Origin: Planctomycetota bacterium
GTDB taxonomy: Bacteria; Planctomycetota; SZUA-567; H5-PLA8
NCBI GenBank assembly: GCA_015075375.1
Contig: JABTUM010000002.1
Span: 1,723,393 to 1,787,392 of the forward strand
DNA: 64,000 bases
Reading direction: 5' to 3'
The position numbers and the translations under genes are program-made. The notes beneath the pieces were generated by a model. The model did not search any database. It had not been told where the DNA came from and saw only the letters and a list, made by a program, of their open reading frames with translations. Below, piece by piece: positions 1-7,360 of the stretch. Within the stretch, counting starts at the first letter, position 1, and every line of letters starts with the position of its first letter.

Positions 1-330
1 CTCGGCGTCGGCGATCTGGCCGTCGCCTACAGCCCCGAACCGATGCTGGGCGCGGCGCGCGGGAAATCCGGCGCGTATCTGGGCACCAAGCCGGCCTACG
101 CAGGCGACGGCACGGGCGTATTGCTGCAAAGCGTGACCCCCGGCGGCCCCGCCGACCGCGCGGGCCTCAAAGCCGGCGATAAAATCGTGAAGCTCGGCGC
201 GCTGGAGGTGAAGGACGCCGAAAGCTACCTGCGCGCCATCGAAACGCTCAAACCGGGGGAAGCGACTTCCGTCGAGATTGAACGCGCCGGCGCGCGGCAA
301 ACGCTCGCGTTGACACCCGGAGCGCGCTGA
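1..330 (+). CDS. C-terminal part of a PDZ-domain protein (5' end outside window)
   Basis: The reading frame is already open at base 1 and ends at TGA 328-330, so only the last 109 residues are visible. They contain one PDZ domain: a GVLLQSVTPGGPADRAGLKAGD carboxylate-loop region split as GVLLQSV and GGPADRAGLKAGDKI, followed by ESYLRAIETLKPGE and a final beta strand. PDZ domains of this type bind C-terminal peptides and sit at the end of periplasmic proteases (HtrA, Ctp, M28 or M50 peptidases). No catalytic domain is inside the window, so the enzyme class cannot be stated. The next gene starts 5 bases downstream on the same strand, suggesting co-transcription. Confidence 0.85.
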   Translation, partial: LGVGDLAVAYSPEPMLGAARGKSGAYLGTKPAYAGDGTGVLLQSVTPGGPADRAGLKAGDKIVKLGALEVKDAESYLRAIETLKPGEATSVEIERAGARQTLALTPGAR

Positions 331-335
331 ACCGC

Positions 336-971
336 GTGCCCGCGCCCGCCCGCGACCTGTGGGCCGATTGGATTCGGCTCTGGCGCCGCGAACGCCTTCG
401 CGGGCCGGCCGCTCCGTGCTTCGACGCGCTCCTCGCGCGCTATTCCGAACCCGCGCGCGCCTACCATAACCGCACGCATCTCGCGAAGATGCTCGCCCAA
501 TTCGATGCCGTCCGCGCGCAGGCGCAGCGCCCCGAAGCCGTGGAATGGGCGCTCTGGTTTCACGACGCCGTCTACGACGCGCGGCGCGGCGACAACGAAG
601 CGCAAAGCGCCGCGTGGGCCGCGCGCGAACTGGAAGCCGCGGGCGCGAAGCGCGACCTCGCCGCCGCCGTCGTGCGCCTGATCCTCGCCACCCGCCACGC
701 CGCCGCGCCGGCCGAACCCGACGCCCGCATGCTCTGCGACCTCGACCTGAGCATCCTCGGCGCGCCGCCGGCCGAATTCGCCGCCTACGACCGCGCCATC
801 CGCATCGAATACGCCTGGGTGGACGAAGCCGCCTACCGCCGCGGCCGCGCCGGCGTCCTCCGCGCCTTCCTCCTGCGCCGACCGCTCTTCCACTTCCCCG
901 ACCTGCGCGCGAAACTCGAAGCTCAGGCGCGGATAAATTTGCAGAACGCGCTCCACGGTTTGGAAGCGTGA
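336..971 (+). CDS. HD-superfamily predicted metal-dependent phosphohydrolase (COG4339-like)
   Basis: A 211-residue soluble protein. The N-terminal helix carries YHNRTHL and the next helix WALWFHDAVYD, the H...HD metal-binding arrangement of the HD superfamily. A later CDLDLSILG supplies the distal Asp. This spacing and the short length match the uncharacterised COG4339 family of predicted phosphohydrolases, for which no substrate is known. GTG at 336 is the only sensible start before the HD helices and lies 5 bases after the previous stop. The stop overlaps the start of the next gene (GTGA at 968-971), so translation is probably coupled. Family assignment is from the motifs; the role in this cell is unknown. 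Confidence 0.8.
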   Translation: MPAPARDLWADWIRLWRRERLRGPAAPCFDALLARYSEPARAYHNRTHLAKMLAQFDAVRAQAQRPEAVEWALWFHDAVYDARRGDNEAQSAAWAARELEAAGAKRDLAAAVVRLILATRHAAAPAEPDARMLCDLDLSILGAPPAEFAAYDRAIRIEYAWVDEAAYRRGRAGVLRAFLLRRPLFHFPDLRAKLEAQARINLQNALHGLEA

Positions 972-2167
972 GTCCATCCGAGCCCAAACCTCCGGGTCCT
1001 GCGCGCTCCATTTGGACGCACGCAAGTTGGCTGCTTCTCGGCGGCTACTCGATCGTGCTTCCCATCCCCTTGGTCACGGGTTCGGTATTTCTGTTCGCTT
1101 CGGAGACTTGGCGCGGCCATCTCTTCGGCATCGACCTCCTGCTTATGGCCGTATTTCCGGTCGCTCTTTTTTTTGCCCTTCGATTTAAGACCCGCTGGCC
1201 TCGCGTGCGACGCGCACCGTGGGCGCTCGCCGTGGCGATACTTCTTGCGAGTCTGACGCTGGCCCTAAGCGCACCGCGCGGCGAAAAGGATTCGGCCTCT
1301 GGGCCACGCATCGTGTACCTCCTCGAAGGCGAAAGCTATCCGCGCTTTTCTCCCTTCAACTGGGCTCCGGAAATCGATCAGGTAAAGGTCGGGACGTATT
1401 TGATCGCGGCGTTGGACCGCTTGATCGATGCTCGACAAAGCCAGCAGCTGCGCCAGCTTTGCATGGACTTGTACCGGCCCATGGAAGCGGAACCCGGCTG
1501 GCGCGAGTTGGGCACGGCTCTCCCGTACGGCTACGCCTCGTTCTGGAACACCAACTGCGACCGTGGGCATGCCTACGTGTACGAGCCGCCCGCGCTCGTA
1601 ACGTCGCCCCGGCCGGTCCTCCTGTTCGTCCACGGAAGCGCAGGCAATTTCAAAGCCTACCTTTATGTGTGGAAGTCATTCGCCGACCGGCATGGCTTTG
1701 CCATCGTGGCCCCTACCTACGGATTTGGGAACTGGGATCACCAAGGCGGATTGGACACGCTGAGGCGCGCACGCGATTGGATCGACCGGCAGCCGACTTT
1801 GGACTCCAAACGCGTCTATATCGCGGGGCTATCGAACGGTGGAAAGGGTGTCGGTCTGATCGTGGATCGGGAAGCAGATCGCTACGCCGGTGTGGTGCTT
1901 ATTTCAGCGGTCGCACCCAAGCGTCAGCCTGGTGAAGCAGCTTGGAAGTCCCGTTGGCGGCACATGCCCGTGCTGATGCTGCACGGCGGCGAGGACGATC
2001 GCGTTCCCCTCACCTATGCGCAGCAGGTGGCGCGCGACCTGGAGTCCGGCCAAGCTCAAGTTTGTTTGGAGACCTACTGGAAAGAGAACCATTTTCTTTT
2101 CTACTCGAAGCGTGAAGAAATTTTAGTGCGCGTAGCCGCCTGGATGGATCTGCCGGACCATCCGTAG
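968..2167 (+). CDS. Membrane-anchored alpha/beta hydrolase
   Basis: A 399-residue protein starting at GTG 968, which overlaps the stop of the HD hydrolase gene. The frame stays open upstream but that stretch is a shadow of the preceding gene. Three hydrophobic segments fill about residues 15-105. They precede a catalytic domain with an oxyanion-loop motif LLFVHGSAGN, a nucleophile elbow GLSNGG, an acid loop LHGGEDDRVP and a final histidine in ENHFLFY, the full Ser-Asp-His set of alpha/beta hydrolases. It resembles PHB depolymerase-like or dienelactone hydrolase-like esterases fused to a membrane anchor. The substrate is unknown. Coupling to the HD gene suggests a joint role, but nothing in the sequence says which. 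Confidence 0.85.
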   Translation: MSPSEPKPPGPARSIWTHASWLLLGGYSIVLPIPLVTGSVFLFASETWRGHLFGIDLLLMAVFPVALFFALRFKTRWPRVRRAPWALAVAILLASLTLALSAPRGEKDSASGPRIVYLLEGESYPRFSPFNWAPEIDQVKVGTYLIAALDRLIDARQSQQLRQLCMDLYRPMEAEPGWRELGTALPYGYASFWNTNCDRGHAYVYEPPALVTSPRPVLLFVHGSAGNFKAYLYVWKSFADRHGFAIVAPTYGFGNWDHQGGLDTLRRARDWIDRQPTLDSKRVYIAGLSNGGKGVGLIVDREADRYAGVVLISAVAPKRQPGEAAWKSRWRHMPVLMLHGGEDDRVPLTYAQQVARDLESGQAQVCLETYWKENHFLFYSKREEILVRVAAWMDLPDHP

Positions 2168-2171
2168 CCCC

Positions 2172-3071
2172 CTATTCCGCCCGCCAGTCGCCGCCCTTCA
2201 TCACCTCCAGCGCGCGGAACAAACAATGGTTCCCCTTCTCGTCCCCGCCTCGAGCCTGAATCACCTTGTACAGCTCGTGGATCAGCGCCGTCACCGGCAG
2301 CGGCATCCCCGCTTCGCGCGCGTTCTCCAGCACGATCCGCAAATCCTTCTGCTGGTGCTTCACGTAAAAACCCGCGCTGTCGTCGCCCGCGATCATCTTC
2401 GGACCCAGATTCTCGAGCGACCACGAGCCCGCGGCGCCGGACTTCACCGCTTCGACCACCTTCTCCGGATCGGCCCCCAGCGACTTCGCGAGTTGCAGCG
2501 CTTCCGCCACGCCCATGATGTTCGCCACTACCAGCACCTGGTTGCACGCCTTCGCCACCTGTCCCATGCCCGGCCCGCCGATATGTGTGATTCGCTTCCC
2601 GTACGCCTGCATCACCGCCTCGGCCTCCGCGAAATCCGCCGCCGCGCCGCCGCACATGATCGCAAGCTGCCCCGCGATCGCGCCCTTCTGCCCGCCGCTG
2701 ATCGGAGCGTCCACGAAACGGAAGCCCAGCGCACGCAGCCGCGCTTCCAAAGCCTGCGACTTGCGCGGCGAAATCGTGCTGTGATCGACGAAAAGCGTCC
2801 CCCGCGCCGCGCCCTTCACCGCGCCGCCGTCCTCGCGCAGCAACACGTCCTCCACATCCGGAGCGTCGCCGACGCAGGTGAAGACGATCCGCGATCCGCG
2901 CGCCGCATCGGCCGGCGAGGCGGCCACGTGCACCCCCTTCTCCTTGAAGCCTTCCGTCTTGCCGGGCGAACGGTTCCACACGCGGACCGTGCAGCCATGC
3001 GCCGCCAGATGAAAAGCCATCGGGCGGCCCATCAGGCCCAGGCCGAGGAATGCGACGGGTGTTCCAGTCAT
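2172..3071 (-). CDS. NAD(P)-dependent beta-hydroxyacid dehydrogenase family protein (3-hydroxyisobutyrate dehydrogenase-like)
   Basis: A 299-residue cytosolic oxidoreductase. The N-terminus VAFLGLGLMGRPMA is the Rossmann NAD(P) loop of the 3-hydroxyisobutyrate dehydrogenase/6-phosphogluconate dehydrogenase family. FVDAPISGGQKGA is the family's substrate-binding DAPVSGG motif, and GQVAKACNQ contains the catalytic Lys region. The start is set at ATG 3071 because AAGGAG lies 7-8 bases upstream; the frame extends further but without a signal. The actual substrate (3-hydroxyisobutyrate, tartronate semialdehyde, glyoxylate) cannot be read from sequence. It is convergent with the hydrolase gene and divergent from the glycosyltransferase block. 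Confidence 0.92.
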   Translation of the reverse strand: MTGTPVAFLGLGLMGRPMAFHLAAHGCTVRVWNRSPGKTEGFKEKGVHVAASPADAARGSRIVFTCVGDAPDVEDVLLREDGGAVKGAARGTLFVDHSTISPRKSQALEARLRALGFRFVDAPISGGQKGAIAGQLAIMCGGAAADFAEAEAVMQAYGKRITHIGGPGMGQVAKACNQVLVVANIMGVAEALQLAKSLGADPEKVVEAVKSGAAGSWSLENLGPKMIAGDDSAGFYVKHQQKDLRIVLENAREAGMPLPVTALIHELYKVIQARGGDEKGNHCLFRALEVMKGGDWRAE

Positions 3072-3184
3072 GCGTATTCTCCTTGCGCGGCGTTCGGCTT
3101 TTCTTATCGGCCCGGCGTGTAAAAGGGAAGTCAACCCGGCCTTTCCCGGTGGGCAAAACGCGCACCGGACTTTACACTACCCGC

Positions 3185-4675
3185 GTGAAGTTGAGCGTCC
3201 TGATCCCGGTCTATAACGAGCGCTACCTCGTGGGCGAACTCGTCCGCCGCGTGCTGGCCGTCGAACTGCCCGCCGGACTCGAACGCGAACTCGTCATCGT
3301 CGACGACGGCTCCAAGGACGGCACGCGAACCATCCTCGAAGACCTCGCGCGCAAGCACCCCGAATCGATCGTCTACGTCCCGCAGCCGAAGAATCAGGGC
3401 AAAGGCGCCGCCATACGCACCGCCATCGCGCGCGCCAGCGGCGAATTCTGCATCTTTCAGGACGCCGACCTCGAATACGATCCGGCCGATTACCCGCGCG
3501 TCCTGGCGCCCCTGCTCGAAGGCAAGGCCGATGTCGTCTACGGCTCGCGCTTCCTGCCCGGCGAACGCCGCCGCGTCCTTTATTTCTGGCACAGCCTCGG
3601 CAACACCTTCCTGACCACCCTCAGCAACCTCTTCACCGACCTGAACCTCTCCGATATGGAGACTTGCTACAAAGCGTTCCGCACCGAAGTCCTCAAGACG
3701 ATCCCCATCCGCAGCGATTGTTTCGGACTCGAACCCGAGATCACCGCCAAGGTCGCCAAGCGCGGCCTGCGCATTTACGAAGTCCCCATCAAGTACGACG
3801 GCCGCACCTACGCCGAAGGCAAGAAGATCACCTGGAAAGACGGCTTCCGCGCGCTTTACACCATCGTCAAATACTGGCTCATCGACGACGTCTACGACGC
3901 GCACGCCGCGCCGCGGCACCTCGACGGACTCGACCGCGCGCACCATGTCGTGCGCTGGATCGGCGACGAATTGCGACCGCACCTCGGCCACCGCGTACTC
4001 GAACTCGGCGCGGGCATCGGCGCCATGTCCGTCACGCTCCTCCCGCGCGACCGCTACATCGCCGCCGACGCCGACGAACGCCGCCTCGCCGTCCTGCGCA
4101 ACCTCGCGCTGCGCCGACCCGATATCGAGATCGCCAAGATCGACCCGCAGCGCGCGGAAGATTTCGAACCGTACCGCGGCGCGGTCGATACGGTCCTCGG
4201 CGTCGGCGTCCTCGAACATCTGGGCGACGACGCGCAGGCGCTGAAGAACATCGCCGACGCGCTCGCACCCGGCGGCAAGGTGCTCCTGATCCTGCCCCAA
4301 AGCCCCGCGCTCTTCGCGCCCATGGACGAAACTCAAGGCCGCAAGCGCCGCTACGCGCGCGCCGACGTCGCGGCGCTCCTCGCCAGCGCCGGACTCGAAC
4401 TCGAACGCTCGCGCGGACTGCTCCGTGCCGCCTGGCCCGGCTGGATTCTCAACTCCGTTCTGATGCGCCGCCACCGCTTCTGGAAGATCGAATTGAAATG
4501 CTTCGACGCGCTGGTGGGACTGTGGCGCGTCATCGACGGCTGGCTGCCGTGGCCCGGATTGGCCCTGCTCGTCGTGGCGCGCAAGCCCGGCCAGCCGCCC
4601 GCGCCCGTCCCGGAAACCGCGCGCCAGCGCCACGACGCCGCCGCGCACTCCACCGCGGCCGGGAGCCCCCCATGA
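3185..4675 (+). CDS. Fusion of family 2 glycosyltransferase and SAM-dependent methyltransferase
   Basis: A 496-residue two-domain enzyme. Residues 1 to about 230 form a GT2 domain of the dolichol/undecaprenyl-phosphate hexosyltransferase type (LIPVYNE, VDDGSKDGT, FQDADLEYDP). From about residue 260 a class I methyltransferase follows with motif I VLELGAGIGAMS, AADADERR and the post-motif VLGVGVLEHLGDDAQAL. GTG 3185 is chosen because it precedes the first beta strand directly; the upstream open frame overlaps the divergent gene's promoter. The gene overlaps the next one by ATGA, so the products are made together. A polyprenyl-phosphate sugar donor made here could feed the GT-C-like protein next door; this is inference. 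Confidence 0.9.
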   Translation: MKLSVLIPVYNERYLVGELVRRVLAVELPAGLERELVIVDDGSKDGTRTILEDLARKHPESIVYVPQPKNQGKGAAIRTAIARASGEFCIFQDADLEYDPADYPRVLAPLLEGKADVVYGSRFLPGERRRVLYFWHSLGNTFLTTLSNLFTDLNLSDMETCYKAFRTEVLKTIPIRSDCFGLEPEITAKVAKRGLRIYEVPIKYDGRTYAEGKKITWKDGFRALYTIVKYWLIDDVYDAHAAPRHLDGLDRAHHVVRWIGDELRPHLGHRVLELGAGIGAMSVTLLPRDRYIAADADERRLAVLRNLALRRPDIEIAKIDPQRAEDFEPYRGAVDTVLGVGVLEHLGDDAQALKNIADALAPGGKVLLILPQSPALFAPMDETQGRKRRYARADVAALLASAGLELERSRGLLRAAWPGWILNSVLMRRHRFWKIELKCFDALVGLWRVIDGWLPWPGLALLVVARKPGQPPAPVPETARQRHDAAAHSTAAGSPP

Positions 4676-6246
4676 GCGACGCGCCGGTCGCCGCTCAGGC
4701 TACGCCGTCTCGATGGATACGCATCCTGAACAGCCCCCTCCCGGTGGCGCTGGTCTTCCTCTACCTGGCCTTTCTCTTCGGCCGCGTACACCTGGGAACC
4801 GAAGGGCTGTACGAACGCGACGGCTATTTCCATGCCCGTTTTGCGCAACAATTCGCCGATCAGGGACTCTCGCGAAGCTTTCCGTATACCCAGTTCAGCA
4901 CCTGGAAAGAACAATTCTGCGACAAGGAGTTTCTGTTCCACACGCTGATGTGGCCCTTCGCGCGCCCCGCCGCCGAACCGCTGGCCGGCGTGCGCGTCTT
5001 CATGCTGCTCCTTGATCTCGCCTTTTGCCTCGCGGCTTACCTGATCCTTCGGCGCAACCAAGTGCCCGCGCCTTGGGCCTTCGTGTTCCTGCTCGCGTGC
5101 CTCGGCGGGCCGTTCCTGATCCGCCTCACCATGATCCGCTCCCACGTGCTGAGCATGATCCTCGCCGTGATCGGCGTGCATTTATTGATCGGAAAGCGCT
5201 GGAAATGGCTCCTCGCGCTGGGCTTTCTATATGCCTGGAGCTACACCGTCCCGCTGGTGCTGGTCATGATCGCCGTGCCTTTTGCGCTCGGCGCCTGGTG
5301 GGCCGGCGGCGGCCTGGATTGGAAGTCGCCTGCCGCGGCGATGGCCGGCGTGGTCCTGGGCCTCATCATTCATCCGTTCTCGCCGCAAACGCTCGAAACC
5401 TTCGCCACCTACCTCGACGTCATCAGCATGGGCGCGCAAGGCAAAAGCGCCGCGGCGCTCGAATTAGGCAAAGAAATCTACCCCTATTCCACGCGCAGCT
5501 TCCTGCATGCGTTCCCGCTCTGGACCGCGCTGGTCCTCGCCCTGCCCCTGCTGGCCCTGCGCATCCGCACCGCCATCCGGCCCGAAACGCTCGGCGCGCT
5601 CACCGCCGCACTGGCTTGGTTCGGCATGACCCTCCTCTTCAGCCGCTTCATGGAGTACGCCATCCCGCTCTTCGTGCTCGCCCTGGGGCTGCTCGTGCGC
5701 GACTGGTCCGCGGGCCTCGAACTGCGCGAACGCTTCGCCGCCGCGCATCCGCGCGCGGCCGTAGCCGCGGGCGCCGGCGTGGCCCTCGTCTTAAGCGCCT
5801 TCCACGCGCTCAGCGCCGATTTCTACCTCGCCAGCCAGCGTGAATTACCGCCCCCGCGCTTCGCCCAAGCATCATCCTGGATGGCGCGCAACCTCGAATC
5901 CGGCGAGACCGTAGTCAATCTCTGGTGGGACGACTTTCCCGAACTCTACTACAGCGCGCCGCGCCAGCGCTATCTGGTCGGCCTCGACCCCACGTACATG
6001 CTCCGCTTCGACGCCGAGAAAGCGCGCTTGCTCGAAGCGATGCGCACGCAGCGCGCGCCGCTCGACGGCCCGCTCCTGGCCCGCACCTTCGGCGCGCGCT
6101 ACATGATCCTTCGCGCCGACGTGGCGCGCACCTACCCCGAACTCGGCGACCGCACCTGGGGCTACGTCTACAAGGACGAACACGCGGTGATTTACGCGCT
6201 CGACGGCCCCGAAGGCCGCCGCGTGCCCGCGCGGGCGGGAGACTGA
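4672..6246 (+). CDS. Polytopic GT-C-like membrane glycosyltransferase (STT3/PMT-type topology)
   Basis: A 524-residue membrane protein with about 10-12 hydrophobic segments over residues 15-380 and a soluble C-terminal part. The first periplasmic loop has YERDGYFHARFAQQF, an acidic motif followed by an aromatic and His, as in loop 1 of oligosaccharyltransferase and related GT-C enzymes that use lipid-linked sugar donors. A C-terminal NLWWDDFPELYY resembles the WWD region of STT3-like proteins. Start ATG 4672 overlaps the upstream stop. Its place between a polyprenyl-phosphate GT2 and a GT4 fits transfer of sugars to protein or lipid at the periplasmic face. The acceptor is unknown, and the sequence is too divergent for a firm family name. 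Confidence 0.7.
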   Translation: MSDAPVAAQATPSRWIRILNSPLPVALVFLYLAFLFGRVHLGTEGLYERDGYFHARFAQQFADQGLSRSFPYTQFSTWKEQFCDKEFLFHTLMWPFARPAAEPLAGVRVFMLLLDLAFCLAAYLILRRNQVPAPWAFVFLLACLGGPFLIRLTMIRSHVLSMILAVIGVHLLIGKRWKWLLALGFLYAWSYTVPLVLVMIAVPFALGAWWAGGGLDWKSPAAAMAGVVLGLIIHPFSPQTLETFATYLDVISMGAQGKSAAALELGKEIYPYSTRSFLHAFPLWTALVLALPLLALRIRTAIRPETLGALTAALAWFGMTLLFSRFMEYAIPLFVLALGLLVRDWSAGLELRERFAAAHPRAAVAAGAGVALVLSAFHALSADFYLASQRELPPPRFAQASSWMARNLESGETVVNLWWDDFPELYYSAPRQRYLVGLDPTYMLRFDAEKARLLEAMRTQRAPLDGPLLARTFGARYMILRADVARTYPELGDRTWGYVYKDEHAVIYALDGPEGRRVPARAGD

Positions 6247-6249
6247 GCG

Positions 6250-7350
6250 GTGCGCATCGCCCTCGACTGCTCCAGCGCCGCGCGGCCCGAAGCCACGGGC
6301 GTCGCGATGTACATCCGCCGCATGGTCGCCGCGTTCGCCGCCGCCGCGCCCCAGGACGAATTCACGCTCGTGTACCGCCTGTCGCGCTTCAAGCACCGCA
6401 AAGAATTCATCCGCCCGCCCGCGCCGAATTTCCGGCTCAAGCTCATGGCCGAACCCTTGCATCCGATTTTTGGCCGCAGCGTCGATATTTTTCACGGCTT
6501 CGACGCCCGAATTCCCGGCCCCTGGATGAAAGCGAAGCTCGTCGTCACCATCCACGACGTCTTTTCGGCTCTTCAGTCCAAGGAATTCGCCACCGAGGAA
6601 TTCCGGCGCATGAAGGAAGGCCGCTACCGGGATCTGGTCCGCCGCGCCGACCGCATCGTGGTGGTCAGCGAAGCCTGCAAGCGCGACGTCCTCGCCACGC
6701 TGGAACCCGACCCCGCCAAGCTCCGTGTGGTCCACGAAGCCGGCGGGGATCATTTCTATCCCAGAAGCGCGGCTCAAATCGATCCGGTCCGCCAGCGCCA
6801 CGGCCTGACCGGACCCTATCTCGTTTACGTGGGCACCATCAATAAACGCAAGAATCTTCCCGCCATGATCCGCGCATTCGCCAAAGCCCGCGCGCGGTGC
6901 GGCAGCCAAGCCGTCTTCGCCATCGGCGGGCGCGTCGGCTTCGGCGGCGACGAGATCCGCCAAGCCATCGCGGACGCGAACGCCAACGCCTCCGTCAAGC
7001 TGCTCGGCTACCTCCCCGACGAAGACGTGCCGGCGCTTTACGGCGGCGCGGTGGGTCTGCTCTTCTGCACGCTCTACGAGGGCTTCGGCATCCCGGTCGT
7101 GGAAGCCTTCGCCTGCGGCTGCCCGGTCATCGGCGGCAGCGCCGGAAGCGTCCCCGAGATCGCCGGCGACGCCGCGCTCCTGGCCGATCCGAACGACGAA
7201 GACGCGCTCGCCGCCCAGATCGAAAAGCTGCTCACCGACGAGCCTCTGCGCGCCCGCCTGCGCGAACAAGGGCTGGCCCGCGCCGCCCAATTCTCCTGGG
7301 ATCGCGCCGCCCGCCAGTGCTTGGATATCTACCGGGAATTGCTGGCTTAA
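6250..7350 (+). CDS. Family 4 (GT1-fold) glycosyltransferase
   Basis: A 366-residue GT-B enzyme. The N-terminal Rossmann lobe starts IALDCSSAARPEATGVAMYI. The second lobe has YVGTINKRKNL, LLGYLPDEDVPALYGGA and the retaining-transferase signature LYEGFGIPVVEAFACG (EX7E type), followed by GGSAGSVPEIAGDAAL. This is the layout of GT4 mannosyl/glucosyltransferases in polysaccharide and glycolipid pathways. GTG 6250 lies 3 bases after the upstream stop, so it is the third gene of a tight glycosylation operon. It converges with priA, leaving 10 bases between the two stops. Confidence 0.93.
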   Translation: MRIALDCSSAARPEATGVAMYIRRMVAAFAAAAPQDEFTLVYRLSRFKHRKEFIRPPAPNFRLKLMAEPLHPIFGRSVDIFHGFDARIPGPWMKAKLVVTIHDVFSALQSKEFATEEFRRMKEGRYRDLVRRADRIVVVSEACKRDVLATLEPDPAKLRVVHEAGGDHFYPRSAAQIDPVRQRHGLTGPYLVYVGTINKRKNLPAMIRAFAKARARCGSQAVFAIGGRVGFGGDEIRQAIADANANASVKLLGYLPDEDVPALYGGAVGLLFCTLYEGFGIPVVEAFACGCPVIGGSAGSVPEIAGDAALLADPNDEDALAAQIEKLLTDEPLRARLREQGLARAAQFSWDRAARQCLDIYRELLA

Positions 7351-7360
7351 TTCCGCATAG

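Noticed and set aside
545..967. N-terminal extension of the alpha/beta hydrolase
   Set aside because: The translated stretch is an Arg/Pro-rich shadow of the HD hydrolase gene; GTG 968 overlapping the upstream stop is the credible start.
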